A stretch of DNA of 64,000 bases from Companilactobacillus alimentarius DSM 20249 (GCF_002849895.1 NZ_CP018867.1:1550001-1614000), one strand, 5' to 3'; positions 8,715-17,478 are shown, counted from the first letter of the stretch. Numbers and translations: made by a program. The notes: generated by a model not told the origin, from the letters alone.

Positions 8715-9899
8715 TTAGCCTTCCTTTACAATATGATTATGATTTCTACTTCGTGCAGTCACAAACACTAATCCAATAATTGCCATAATTGATAGAACAA
8801 TACCACCAACCATGAATACACCATTAACCTGATCTGTTCCTGAAAGCTTACCTAATAATGCCAGTCCATATGGCGAAAAAGATGATCCTAAGTTAGAGCC
8901 GACTAACAACAATGATGTTGACAAAGTAGCTGAGCCTTTTGGAGAAACAATAGAAACTTGATTGAACAAATATGGTACCAAAAGTGAAAATGCAACACCT
9001 GTTAGAACTCCACCAACGCCCGAAAGAATGACGCTATTTGAAATGGATAATACAAAAAATGAAATAGCCATTAGAATCATAGAAACAGGAATTGTATAAT
9101 GTCTAATAATTTTAAAAATGGTACCAAATGCAAATCCAGCTAACATACCACCGATTGAAGTAATACTAATAATATTGGCGGCATCAGTTGCAGTACCATA
9201 ACCGTTTGATGTAAATAACAATGCTAATTTAACTTGTACACCCATATAAATAATCAAAACGACAAATAACAATAAAACATATCCAATTACTTGTAAATTA
9301 GTAGATTGTTTTACTTTTCCATTTGAATTATTTTCATTGCTTGATGATTTTTCTGGATTTGGAACAAAAAGAATAAATAATGCTAATATTGGTAAAATAA
9401 TTGCATAGATCCAAAATGTAACATGCCAATTAATTTTTAATAATTGACCAGCCACATATGTCATAATTGCAGTACCCAAGCCTTGAAAGGCACTTTGAAA
9501 TCCAATCAATTGAGCACGCTCATTACCAGTAAAATAATCACTAATCATACTAACAGCTAAGGAATTAAATAGTCCAAAGCCTATACCCAGTGTTCCTCTA
9601 GATATTAAAACAACTGTAAAATTAGTACTGAATACTGGTACAATACCTGAAATAAGTGCAATAACCAAACCTAAAACGACAGTTTGCTTTTGACCAATCC
9701 ACTTTGCAATAAAACTACTTAAAAGTACGAAAATAACAACCATTAATGCAGGAATTGTTGTTAACATTTCTACAGATGACAAAGACTCATTTGAAAATGT
9801 TTTTGCCATTGCTGGAATATTACCTGAAATGGCACCTGCAGAAGTCAATACTAGTGATATTGATAGTAACGAAAACTTCATTAACCAGCCTTTCTTCAT
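8715..9899 (-). CDS. MFS transporter (probable glycoside or sugar importer)
   Basis: This 394-residue protein has about twelve hydrophobic segments in two halves of six. A charged central loop lies near residues 183-200 (PNPEKSSSNENNSNGKVKQS), typical of the major facilitator superfamily. The second half contains GLALLGKLSG and related Gly-rich helices. It is the first gene of the operon with GH78-like and ROK (2-nt gap to GH78), and an AGGAGG lies before its ATG. Genomic context suggests uptake of the substrate of that hydrolase. Two near-cre sites lie in the upstream region shared with the divergent AraC regulator. Confidence 0.87.
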   Translation of the reverse strand: MKKGWLMKFSLLSISLVLTSAGAISGNIPAMAKTFSNESLSSVEMLTTIPALMVVIFVLLSSFIAKWIGQKQTVVLGLVIALISGIVPVFSTNFTVVLISRGTLGIGFGLFNSLAVSMISDYFTGNERAQLIGFQSAFQGLGTAIMTYVAGQLLKINWHVTFWIYAIILPILALFILFVPNPEKSSSNENNSNGKVKQSTNLQVIGYVLLLFVVLIIYMGVQVKLALLFTSNGYGTATDAANIISITSIGGMLAGFAFGTIFKIIRHYTIPVSMILMAISFFVLSISNSVILSGVGGVLTGVAFSLLVPYLFNQVSIVSPKGSATLSTSLLLVGSNLGSSFSPYGLALLGKLSGTDQVNGVFMVGGIVLSIMAIIGLVFVTARSRNHNHIVKEG

Positions 9900-9936
9900 A
9901 ATATACCTCCTTAGAATTTGGATAACAATATGTCCT

Positions 9937-9978
9937 TGTTATCGTTTACATATCCATTAAACAATGATAGCGTTAACA
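9937..9978. promoter_or_regulatory. Two cre-like sites between the MFS and AraC genes
   Basis: TGTTATCGTTTACA (9937-9950) and TGATAGCGTTAACA (9965-9978) each match the cre consensus TGWAANCGNTNWCA at all defined positions but the fourth. The centres are 28 bp apart. On the minus strand a TTGTTA-N17-TTTAAT promoter for the MFS operon overlaps the pair, so CcpA or another LacI-family protein would repress it. An extra inverted repeat GATAACAA-N7-TTGTTATC begins at 9921. Confidence 0.55.
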
Positions 9979-10032
9979 TAACAATGTCAAATGCATTGAA
10001 TAAAAGTAACATATATACAGGTGGTCTTACTT

Positions 10033-11001
10033 ATGAATTTAGACGAAATACTTAGAAAGCCTGATCCCATCGAACAAAAACAGCTAGCAAATCATGCTTT
10101 CGTTATGGATTTCCCTCAAATGGAAAAAAGACTTTTACATGGAAATTATCGTTTAAGTAATGAACTTTTCTTTAAAAATAATTCAATATATATATCAAAG
10201 CACCATAGATTTGCACCATATCCACTACATTCTCACCAATTTCTTGAAATGAATTATGTATACTCTGGAAAATGTAGGGAAGTAGTCAATGGTCAAGAAA
10301 TCCATTTACACAAGCATGACATATTGCTGCTAGATACCGGTAGTACTCATAAAATAGACCCTTTAAATGAAAACGATATTCTTATTAACTTTCTTTTTAA
10401 GGGAACCGATTTAAATTTAAATTTTTTAACAAACGTCAACCAGCAATATTCTCCTTCATTCGATTTTATCTTAAACGCAGTAACTGGAAACAAAGAAAAT
10501 AGTCACGAAAATTTCATGTTGATCCAAAACGATAATTCTGAAATACCTCATATTCTTGAACAAATTATGATTGAATATTTTTTTCCTAAAAAATTCTCTG
10601 GACAAATAATAAAAAATTATATTTCAATTATTTTTTTCGATCTGGCTCGTGCGGTAAATGCTCAATTAGAAAACAACGTTATTAGCAATAAGGAAATTAT
10701 TATTCCAATCCTAAAAAGTATTGAACAAGATTACGCAACGATCTCTTTAAATAAAATTGCTCAAAAAATAAATTATAGTAAAAATTATATTAGTAATTTA
10801 ATTAAGCAAAAAACTGGTCGAACTTTCTCAGACATATTGAATGAACAGAGAATGCAAAATTCCTACGATTTATTAGTAAATACCGATTTACCTATTGGAA
10901 CAATTATTGATCATATCGGTATGTCTAATAGAACACAATTTTATTCAAAATTCGAAGAATATTTCCATAAAAAGCCTAATACCATACGCCTCGAAAGGTA
11001 A
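10033..11001 (+). CDS. AraC-family transcriptional regulator with cupin sensor domain
   Basis: This 322-residue regulator has an N-terminal cupin (YPLHSHQFLEMNYVYSG and LHKHDILLLDTGSTH), a linker, and two C-terminal HTH units. The first HTH is ISLNKIAQKINYSKNYISNL and the second is GTIIDHIGMSNRTQFYSKF, ending in KKPNTIR. I chose the ATG at 10033 because AGGTGG lies 8 nt before it; an in-frame GTG at 10021 overlaps that ribosome site. It is divergent from the MFS/GH78/ROK operon and is the probable sugar-responsive activator of that operon. Confidence 0.88.
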   Translation: MNLDEILRKPDPIEQKQLANHAFVMDFPQMEKRLLHGNYRLSNELFFKNNSIYISKHHRFAPYPLHSHQFLEMNYVYSGKCREVVNGQEIHLHKHDILLLDTGSTHKIDPLNENDILINFLFKGTDLNLNFLTNVNQQYSPSFDFILNAVTGNKENSHENFMLIQNDNSEIPHILEQIMIEYFFPKKFSGQIIKNYISIIFFDLARAVNAQLENNVISNKEIIIPILKSIEQDYATISLNKIAQKINYSKNYISNLIKQKTGRTFSDILNEQRMQNSYDLLVNTDLPIGTIIDHIGMSNRTQFYSKFEEYFHKKPNTIRLER

Positions 11002-11023
11002 ACCAGTAAATAACATTATTCTA

Positions 11024-11068
11024 ATATAAAAAAGTTCTAAAAAAAGAAATTAATCTTTTCCTAGAACT
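11024..11068 (-). terminator. Intrinsic terminator of the LacI-family regulator gene
   Basis: The stem pairs AGTTCTA (11033-11039) with TAGAACT (11062-11068), and an inner AAAAGA/TCTTTT pairing extends it. On the minus strand six T residues follow. Confidence 0.7.
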
Positions 11069-11084
11069 AAGCTTTCATTATTAA

Positions 11085-12068
11085 TTAATGAAACGTGGCC
11101 GGAACTACAATAACATTTTCCTTTTGCACTTCTCCCTTAAGCCTTTTTACCATTATTTCAGCACACCCTGCTCCCATTAAAAAAGGATCTTGTGAAATCA
11201 ATTTCATTTTAGGCTCAATTTGTCTTGCCATAGTAGTATCAGCAAACCCTGTGGCGGTTGCTTTTACATTGTCAATATATCCCTTCAATATTAAATTAGG
11301 AACAAATTCTAGTAACCACCTTTCCTTCAAAGCAAAAATAACCGTACGCTCTTTTGATTCCGTTAAGAGTTTAACTAAATTATCATAAATTTCCTTATGA
11401 TTATATAAGGATTCTGAAACTTCCAGTACCTCAATGTTTTTTGCAACTGATTCTATTCCTCTGTAACGTTCTCTTCTGTTCGTTGCTGCCGACAATTTAG
11501 AAGTTAATACTATAAATCTGGTAAATCCCTGTTTCATAAAATACGATGCTGCTTCTCTAGAAACTTCATAATTATTTGTTATAACTTGTACCCAAGGAGC
11601 TTGATCCATTTCTCTATCAACAATTACAATGGGAATATTTCTATGTATACTTTCTTCAATTGATCCTATGCTATTGAAAGGTTGAATAATTAATCCATCA
11701 AACGTATTACTATTAACTACTGACATTAATTTTCTTTCTCGTACAATATCAGAATCCGAATCTAGCATCATTCCAATATACCCATAGCTTTCTAAAATAG
11801 AACTAACACCCTTAAATACTTCTGTAGAAAAATAATCATCAGTATTGGCCACAATAAGTGCGATCATTTTACTTGATTTAGTTATCATTTGTCTTGCAGC
11901 TGAGTTTGGTACGTACTCCAATTTTTCAATTGCTACTTTGACTCTTTCCGCTGTCTTAGAAGACATCCTATTTAAATTTCCATTTAGATATCTCGATACA
12001 GTAGCAGTAGATACTTTTGCAACTGAAGCAACATCCTTAATGTTTGCTATATGTTTTTTTTCTGGCAT
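11085..12068 (-). CDS. LacI-family transcriptional regulator of the KDG/hexulose operon
   Basis: This 327-residue repressor has the LacI HTH at its N-terminus (IKDVASVAKVSTATVSRYLN) with the hinge YVPNSAARQM. A periplasmic-binding-like sensor domain follows, with motifs such as IALIVANTDDYFSTEVFKG and DGLIIQPFN. It lies downstream of the KDPG aldolase terminator, on the same strand as the sugar-acid operon. It is the closest candidate to bind the two GGWAAACGATTWCC operators at 17380 and 17479. A phosphorylated sugar acid such as KDPG is a plausible effector, by analogy with KdgR-type LacI proteins. Confidence 0.85.
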   Translation of the reverse strand: MPEKKHIANIKDVASVAKVSTATVSRYLNGNLNRMSSKTAERVKVAIEKLEYVPNSAARQMITKSSKMIALIVANTDDYFSTEVFKGVSSILESYGYIGMMLDSDSDIVRERKLMSVVNSNTFDGLIIQPFNSIGSIEESIHRNIPIVIVDREMDQAPWVQVITNNYEVSREAASYFMKQGFTRFIVLTSKLSAATNRRERYRGIESVAKNIEVLEVSESLYNHKEIYDNLVKLLTESKERTVIFALKERWLLEFVPNLILKGYIDNVKATATGFADTTMARQIEPKMKLISQDPFLMGAGCAEIMVKRLKGEVQKENVIVVPATFH

Positions 12069-12112
12069 TATAAATGCATTTCCTAACTTTACTGAATAAT
12101 ACTTATTCTACC

Positions 12113-12155
12113 AAAAAAGCATTCCAGATGGACAATTCCACCCAGAATGCTTTTT
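12113..12155 (-). terminator. Intrinsic terminator after KDPG aldolase
   Basis: AAAAAGCATTC (12114-12124) pairs with GAATGCTTTTT (12145-12155). On the minus strand it ends in a run of T residues. It marks the end of the seven-gene sugar-acid operon and separates it from the lacI-type gene. Confidence 0.8.
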
Positions 12156-12173
12156 AATTAAGGAAGATTTTAT

Positions 12174-12830
12174 TTAGTTTTTACTTTTTATACGTCTTAT
12201 TTCTTCATGATACTTTTTAGCTGTATCAGTCACCTTATCAAAATCTCCATTTACAGCAGCACCGGTTAAATTGCTTCCCGCACCTAGAACTGTAGCTCCC
12301 TTATCAAACCAGTCTTTCATATTTTCCAAATTTACTCCACCAGTAATCATAAGGTTAACTTTAGGAAATGGTCCGTGAACAGCTGAAACCATCCCTTGAC
12401 CAACAACTGATCCAGGAAATAGCTTAATAACATCGGACCCATATGTTAAAGCATCTTGTATATCATTTGGCGTCATACATCCCGGAACATAAGGAATAGA
12501 ATATAAGTTACATAGCTTTGATACTTCTTTGTTAAAAGAAGGACTAACAATAAATTGTGCTCCAGCAATAATTGCTATCCGTGCTGTTGCGGGATCCAAT
12601 ACTGTTCCAGCACCAATAACTACCTCATCATCAGTAGCATATTTTTCAGTTAATTCGCCTATAATTTCATCAGCATGTGGAGCAGTAAAAGTTAACTCGA
12701 TTGCCTTTACTCCACCAATAATACAAGCCTCAGCCGTTTTATATGCTTCTTCCTTTGTAGATCCACGGACTACAGAAACAACCCCCGCTTCTACTACTTT
12801 ATTCAAATAATTAAATTTTTGTAACGTCAT
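12174..12830 (-). CDS. eda: 2-dehydro-3-deoxy-phosphogluconate (KDPG) aldolase
   Basis: This 218-residue class I aldolase splits KDPG into pyruvate and glyceraldehyde-3-phosphate. The catalytic glutamate is in AIELTF, the Gly-rich IGAGTVLD strand follows, and the Schiff-base lysine is in GSDVIKLFPGS near residue 134. MITGGV near 164 binds the phosphate. It lies 11 nt behind the phosphohexuloisomerase gene and ends the operon. With the KDG kinase upstream it completes the lower Entner-Doudoroff branch. KDPG versus KDPGal specificity cannot be settled from sequence. Confidence 0.93.
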   Translation of the reverse strand: MTLQKFNYLNKVVEAGVVSVVRGSTKEEAYKTAEACIIGGVKAIELTFTAPHADEIIGELTEKYATDDEVVIGAGTVLDPATARIAIIAGAQFIVSPSFNKEVSKLCNLYSIPYVPGCMTPNDIQDALTYGSDVIKLFPGSVVGQGMVSAVHGPFPKVNLMITGGVNLENMKDWFDKGATVLGAGSNLTGAAVNGDFDKVTDTAKKYHEEIRRIKSKN

Positions 12831-12841
12831 ATTTTATCCAC

Positions 12842-13384
12842 CTATTCCATATTACTATGTTCTGCTTTAGCAGCATCGTTTGAAATATTATCTCTACGAC
12901 TTAGTTTCAAACATAAAACATCCAATGTTATATGAACACTTTGATCAAATAGTGTACTTAATAATTGAATCGATTTAACTCCATCACCATTCTTAGTTGC
13001 ACCTGGAACTACTATAACAGCATCCCCTAATTTTCCCAGTGGAGATTCTCCATTACTTGTTACAGATACAATATTGACTCCATCTTTTTTTGCCTTCTCC
13101 GTAGGATCAAGGACACTACCAGTTTTACCAGACCCAGATACAGACACTAGTACATCCCCTGGTTTAATAGAAGGTGTTATTGTTTCTCCAATAACGAATA
13201 CAGTATAACCAATATGCATCAAGCGCATTGCAAATCCTTTAGCCATTAAGCCAGAACGACCCGCGCCAAGTACAAAAATTCGTTTGTCCTTAGTAATTAC
13301 TTTTTCAGCATTATCCAACTGAATTGGATCCACCATATCCATTACAGTATTAACTTCCTGCATAACCTCATTAATCAAACTCAT
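12842..13384 (-). CDS. hxlB: 6-phospho-3-hexuloisomerase (PHI)
   Basis: This 180-residue SIS-domain protein matches PHI. It has the family motif VLGAGRSGLMAKGFAMRLMH (residues about 34-53), then GETITPSIKPGDVLVSVSGS and the C-terminal LLSTLFDQSVHITLDVL. PHI interconverts D-arabino-hex-3-ulose-6-phosphate and fructose-6-phosphate. Its ATG overlaps the stop of the HPS-like gene by 4 nt (ATGA), so the two are translationally coupled, as HPS and PHI are in methylotrophs and in Bacillus. The C-terminal tail after residue 160 is Asn/Asp-rich and probably disordered. Confidence 0.9.
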   Translation of the reverse strand: MSLINEVMQEVNTVMDMVDPIQLDNAEKVITKDKRIFVLGAGRSGLMAKGFAMRLMHIGYTVFVIGETITPSIKPGDVLVSVSGSGKTGSVLDPTEKAKKDGVNIVSVTSNGESPLGKLGDAVIVVPGATKNGDGVKSIQLLSTLFDQSVHITLDVLCLKLSRRDNISNDAAKAEHSNME

Positions 13385-14004
13385 TGTATAACCTCCATAA
13401 AATTCTTAGCTGCACTTACAGGATCATCTTGCCCTGATATTTTACTACCAACAATTACCATATCTGCAATATTTTGTGATGCCAATATTTTAGCCTGTGA
13501 TAAATCTATTCCACCAGCCACTGCAATATGTTCAATTTCAGGATGATTTTTATGAAAATTAGCAGTTGTTGTCGCAGCATCAAATCCTGATCCCGCATCT
13601 TTAGAGTGATGTATACAGAAAATTGCATCTTTAAAATCCGATATTTCCTCTATTTTTTTCTCATCCGTTTCCATTAAGTCAATCAAAATTTGTTTCTGAT
13701 TCTTCATAGCTACATCATAGACCTGTTCAATTGTTTCTCTTGAACTAGATGCCATTACAGTTAATATGTCAGCTCCAGTTGAGAATCCCTTTTCAAATTC
13801 ATATTTTCCTTCATCATTTGTTTTTAAATCTAAAAGCAATTTTGAATGATTTAGATGTATCTTTTCATCTCTTAGTCTAACAAGACCGTAATCCTTAACT
13901 ATTGATGTACCTAATTCAATAACATCAACAATAGAATCCAAGTCTCTCATCATTAACAGAGCCCTTTCAAGAGGCACACGGTCTATAGCTACTTGTAACT
14001 TCAT
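13381..14004 (-). CDS. hxlA: 3-hexulose-6-phosphate synthase-like protein (HUMPS family)
   Basis: This 207-residue TIM-barrel protein belongs to the OMP-decarboxylase-like HUMPS family. It has Asp8, Glu30 in VIELGTS, and the metal site Asp59-x-Lys61-x-x-Asp64 (LLDLKTNDEG). IAVAGGID and MVIVGSKISG bind phosphate. HPS condenses formaldehyde with ribulose-5-phosphate; the sister enzyme UlaD decarboxylates 3-keto-L-gulonate-6-phosphate. The loop IHHSKDA (131-137) resembles the HxxRD loop of UlaD more than HTxxD of HPS, with Lys where UlaD has Arg. Coupling to PHI favours HPS. The substrate remains open. Confidence 0.8.
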   Translation of the reverse strand: MKLQVAIDRVPLERALLMMRDLDSIVDVIELGTSIVKDYGLVRLRDEKIHLNHSKLLLDLKTNDEGKYEFEKGFSTGADILTVMASSSRETIEQVYDVAMKNQKQILIDLMETDEKKIEEISDFKDAIFCIHHSKDAGSGFDAATTTANFHKNHPEIEHIAVAGGIDLSQAKILASQNIADMVIVGSKISGQDDPVSAAKNFMEVIQ

Positions 14005-14966
14005 TATTCTTCAGAAACTCCTTCTTTGGCATAAAATGTCTTCAGACCCTTTTGGTCTGGATAGCCATCATTGTCTCCTAAGGTTTGAACTTGTAGTGCT
14101 CCAATAGCATTGCCACGTAAAGCAGCACTTTTAATTGATTTACCCTCAAGTAATGCCGTAATTACTCCTAAAGCAAATCCATCTCCTGCACCAACCGTAT
14201 CAATAACCTTATCAACTTTAAATCCTTTTACAGTATAACTCTCTCCGTCACTATTTTTAACAAATGCACCTGCAGGACCAATCTTTACCATAACTGTATT
14301 GGTGTTTTTACCTTTAAGGTAGAAATCTGCAATCGATTCCGGATCATCCGATCCCATTAGAATTTTACCTTCTTCTACACCTGGCAAAACGATGTTTGCA
14401 TACCCGGCCAGTTCATTGATTGTTTTAATCATATATTCTTTACTCTTCCAAAGAGTTGGACGCAAGTTAGGATCAAAAGTCGTTGGTATATTAGAGTCAT
14501 TAAGACGTTTATATAACTTTCTGAAACTAGCTTCCGCAGTATCCGAAATAGCTGGAAAAATACCTGACATATGGGCAAATTTTACATCACTTAAATCAAC
14601 ATTATCAATTACTTCTGATGATAAATGTGAAGCTGCCGAATTTTTACGAAAATTAAATGTATCTGGATCCCCTTTAGTGACTAATTGTTTCAATTGATGC
14701 CCTGTAAAATAATTTGGATCCATAGAAATATATTTAGTGCCAACGCCATGTTCTTTAATTGTATTAATAACGTATTCTCCAAATGGATCTTCCCCAACAC
14801 GTGAAATATATTGAGTTGAGTGACCTAATCTTTGCACGCCAATTGCAACATTTAATTCAGCACCTCCCATAATCTTGTGCCATTTTTCAACTTTACTCAA
14901 TGGAACATCTGGCTCACTTGATGCAAAAGTTGTTAAAGGTTCTCCAATTGTAATTACTTCACTCAT
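14004..14966 (-). CDS. kdgK: 2-dehydro-3-deoxygluconate (KDG) kinase, PfkB family
   Basis: This 320-residue ribokinase-family enzyme phosphorylates KDG to KDPG. N-terminal motifs are ITIGEPLTTFAS and KIMGGAELNVAIGVQRLG. The PfkB C-terminal signature DTVGAGDGFALGVITALL carries the catalytic Asp. Its stop shares one base with the HPS-like start codon (TAATG), so the genes are tightly coupled. Together with the aldolase three genes later it explains entry of KDG into the Entner-Doudoroff end of glycolysis. Confidence 0.9.
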   Translation of the reverse strand: MSEVITIGEPLTTFASSEPDVPLSKVEKWHKIMGGAELNVAIGVQRLGHSTQYISRVGEDPFGEYVINTIKEHGVGTKYISMDPNYFTGHQLKQLVTKGDPDTFNFRKNSAASHLSSEVIDNVDLSDVKFAHMSGIFPAISDTAEASFRKLYKRLNDSNIPTTFDPNLRPTLWKSKEYMIKTINELAGYANIVLPGVEEGKILMGSDDPESIADFYLKGKNTNTVMVKIGPAGAFVKNSDGESYTVKGFKVDKVIDTVGAGDGFALGVITALLEGKSIKSAALRGNAIGALQVQTLGDNDGYPDQKGLKTFYAKEGVSEE

Positions 14967-15011
14967 TTTAAAAATCTCCTTATTATTTTATCGAGAAATT
15001 AATTTTATAAA

Positions 15012-16304
15012 TTATCCGAAGAATTGATAGACCAAAAATTCATTAATAATTGAAACTATCCACATGGCCGGAATACCATATTTTAGGAAATCTTTCGATT
15101 GAACTTTCATATAATCCAATCCCCACACATTCCAAGATTGTGTAATATCAACGGAAACTGCCATCAAAGTAGGAACATACAACAATGGTAGCAAGAATGG
15201 GTCTGTGAACAGTCCGGTACCAGACAAAACCGCAGCTGTAGCTGCACCCGCACCCCAAACGTGTAGTGGACCACGGAATAAAGCTAGTGGTGCCAAAACA
15301 CCTAAACCAATTGCTAGAATAAGATGACTATTTGGCAAAATTGCTTCAAAAATGGGTTTAAATCTTGATGCATTTAATGAAGCAGCTCCTGTAAACATCG
15401 CAAGTGACATCAGAAACATTACCAATCCTGCAATATCTGAAATTGCATGTTTAATTGTTTCATTTAAAAAGTTAACAAAATGTTTATAATTCTTCATATT
15501 TCCGGTCAATAATGCACCTAGTAAAGTAGCTAAAGTAAGTGCTGGAACTGCATCCCAATGGAAAAGCATATTCATAAGAACAGGGACGATTGGAATAATG
15601 AATGAAATCTTAGGTACTGATTTTACTTCCTTCGCATCACTCATACTTGCTCCGATAGTATTCAAGTTACTCTCTGCTTTATTCGGGTTAAACTTTTTAC
15701 GCATAATGAATAGAAATACAATTACTGCTATTAATTGAACAATCATAGCAATTATTCCAAAATGCAAATACGAAGCATTGTAACTTGCTTTAGGAAAGAA
15801 AACTTTAATTTGGTTATATAAAACAACGTTAATATACATTGGAGCACCAATAGCCATTGAGAAGGCTACCAATGCAATATCACGTGGAACACCTACTGAT
15901 AGTAAAATTGGCAACAAGATTACCCCTATTGCGATAACTGATCCAACACCATAGGCTGAAACGAAGATAAAACTAGTTACGATCATGACAAGTATAGCCG
16001 CGATTAATGGTTTCTTACGTCCTACCTTATTTGTTGTTTCAGAAATAGCAGGGGCTATTCCAGAATCAACAAGGACACGACCAAACCAAGAACCAAAAAC
16101 AATATAAATAATTGTAGGACCATAATTTGTAGCAGGTTCAGCAAAGATCTTTTGAACGGCGGTATCAAATGGTACCATACCGATAATTGCCCAAAGGATT
16201 GCCATTATAAAGAACCCAATCATCAAATTCCCGCCCTTTAAAATATATCCAATAAAAATTACAAAAGTAATTAATAAAAGGATTGCGATTATAGTTGAGC
16301 TCAT
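15012..16304 (-). CDS. Permease of the GntP / ion-transporter superfamily
   Basis: This 430-residue membrane protein has about twelve hydrophobic segments. Motifs include IIYIVFGSWFGRVLVDSGIA near residue 65-85, GPLHVWGAGAATAAVL near 343, and re-entrant Gly-rich loops. This pattern resembles GntP-type gluconate and related organic-acid/H+ symporters, but I cannot place it in one named family. It sits in the operon 45 nt upstream of the KDG kinase gene, so a sugar acid (gluconate, a uronate or KDG itself) is the most likely substrate. Confidence 0.75.
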   Translation of the reverse strand: MSSTIIAILLLITFVIFIGYILKGGNLMIGFFIMAILWAIIGMVPFDTAVQKIFAEPATNYGPTIIYIVFGSWFGRVLVDSGIAPAISETTNKVGRKKPLIAAILVMIVTSFIFVSAYGVGSVIAIGVILLPILLSVGVPRDIALVAFSMAIGAPMYINVVLYNQIKVFFPKASYNASYLHFGIIAMIVQLIAVIVFLFIMRKKFNPNKAESNLNTIGASMSDAKEVKSVPKISFIIPIVPVLMNMLFHWDAVPALTLATLLGALLTGNMKNYKHFVNFLNETIKHAISDIAGLVMFLMSLAMFTGAASLNASRFKPIFEAILPNSHLILAIGLGVLAPLALFRGPLHVWGAGAATAAVLSGTGLFTDPFLLPLLYVPTLMAVSVDITQSWNVWGLDYMKVQSKDFLKYGIPAMWIVSIINEFLVYQFFG

Positions 16305-16307
16305 CCT

Positions 16308-17057
16308 TTATGCACCTACCTCATTGTTCAATAATTTCATTTGAGAAAGAACTTGTTCATCATCCTTCATTGGAAATTCAAGAGCATATGATTGATCAAT
16401 CGGCAATATTTTGATTAATTTCTTCCAATCAAACATTCCCTTGTTCAAATCATCTGACGTAATTAATTTTCCATTATCGTCAATTACATTCTTCAAATGA
16501 ATGTAATGAGTATATGGTGTGAGCTCTCTTGCCGCCACTTCAGCATTACCATTAGTAAATGCCCAATTTCCCAAATCATAAACATATCCTAAACTTGTTA
16601 ATCCAACTTTTCTTGCAGCTGCTAAAAAGGTTTCAATTGATTTCGCATTTCCAGAAACCGAAGTCTGGTCATTTTCAATATTCAATTGAATCTGATCTAA
16701 AGGTAACTTGCCTAATTCTGATCTTAAGTCCCCTGTAAATTTATCAAAATGTCCCACATTAAATTTAATCTTTTTCAATCCTAAAATTTTACCTTCATCA
16801 AAATATTGTTGCATTTTAGGATTTACTGAACCATCATCTTCAAAAATAACATCAGGAACACTATAATTAACCAACAAATTACTCTTTTTAGCTCTTTCTG
16901 CTACTTCTGATAATTCTTTATTTATATCTCTAAAATATTCTCTACGTACTTCAACACCGTCGGCTCCCAATTTAGCAACGCGGTCTACCAAATCAGCCTG
17001 TTTTGCTCCTTTTTTCCAATCGTTTTCAAAAATCAAAGTATTTAAGACAAGAGTCAT
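16308..17057 (-). CDS. Sugar-phosphate isomerase/epimerase-like TIM-barrel protein
   Basis: This 249-residue protein belongs to the AP-endonuclease-2-like xylose-isomerase superfamily. Visible metal-ligand motifs are QLNIENDQ (Glu near residue 128), YVYDLGNW (Asp), HYIHLKN (His) and ALEFPM (Glu). I chose the ATG at 17057 because GGAGGAAATAATT precedes it; an ATG 15 nt earlier overlaps that ribosome site. It lies 3 nt before the permease gene. It probably isomerises or epimerises the imported sugar acid, but the reaction cannot be assigned. Confidence 0.78.
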   Translation of the reverse strand: MTLVLNTLIFENDWKKGAKQADLVDRVAKLGADGVEVRREYFRDINKELSEVAERAKKSNLLVNYSVPDVIFEDDGSVNPKMQQYFDEGKILGLKKIKFNVGHFDKFTGDLRSELGKLPLDQIQLNIENDQTSVSGNAKSIETFLAAARKVGLTSLGYVYDLGNWAFTNGNAEVAARELTPYTHYIHLKNVIDDNGKLITSDDLNKGMFDWKKLIKILPIDQSYALEFPMKDDEQVLSQMKLLNNEVGA

Positions 17058-17079
17058 AATTATTTCCTCCATATAATTT

Positions 17080-17337
17080 TTAATATTTATTCATTTTTTT
17101 AACACGTTCCATTAATTGTGGAAATGTCATATCTTCAAAATGTGTTTCTGTATTACTGTCAAAGTTCTTATTTTCAACAGTATTAAATTCTTCTACCAAA
17201 TAGTATGCCGTTAGATAATTTAATAAATATTTCTTTGCTTCTGATACTGTTTGACTCTTATCCGAGTTCGGTATAACTGAAGCACTTGCAAAACCTAAAG
17301 CAAATTTTTCTGGATTAACAAATGTTCGATCTTTCAT
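17080..17337 (-). CDS. Small hypothetical protein, first gene of the KDG/HPS-PHI operon
   Basis: I do not recognise this 85-residue soluble protein. It is supported as a gene by a strong GGGGGAA ribosome site 7 nt before the ATG, its position directly behind the operator-bearing promoter, and a 22-nt gap to the epimerase gene. The sequence has a helix-like AKKYLLNYLTAYYLVEEFNTVE stretch with many Tyr/Leu and an acidic, Met-rich C-terminus. It has no signal peptide or cysteine. It may be a small accessory subunit, which is only an inference from position. Confidence 0.65.
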   Translation of the reverse strand: MKDRTFVNPEKFALGFASASVIPNSDKSQTVSEAKKYLLNYLTAYYLVEEFNTVENKNFDSNTETHFEDMTFPQLMERVKKMNKY

Positions 17338-17377
17338 ATGTATTCCCCCATTCGTTTGTAAGCCTTTTCACAACTAT

Positions 17378-17406
17378 ATGGTAAACGATTACCTAAAATA
17401 TTTCAA
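17378..17406 (-). promoter_or_regulatory. Promoter of the KDG/HPS-PHI operon
   Basis: On the minus strand TTGAAA (17401-17406) and TACCAT (17378-17383) are separated by 17 nt. The first LacI-type operator covers the -10 and most of the spacer, so a bound repressor would exclude RNA polymerase. Confidence 0.6.
17380..17393. promoter_or_regulatory. LacI-type operator 1 of the sugar-acid operon
   Basis: GGTAAACGATTACC is a near-perfect palindrome around a central CG, typical of LacI-family operators. It overlaps the -10 region. Confidence 0.7.
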
Positions 17407-17478
17407 TAGCTTTTTATAAAAAGTAAATATAAATACGTTGAGATACCAATAATAATAAAATTCAGTTATTTATTTTTA

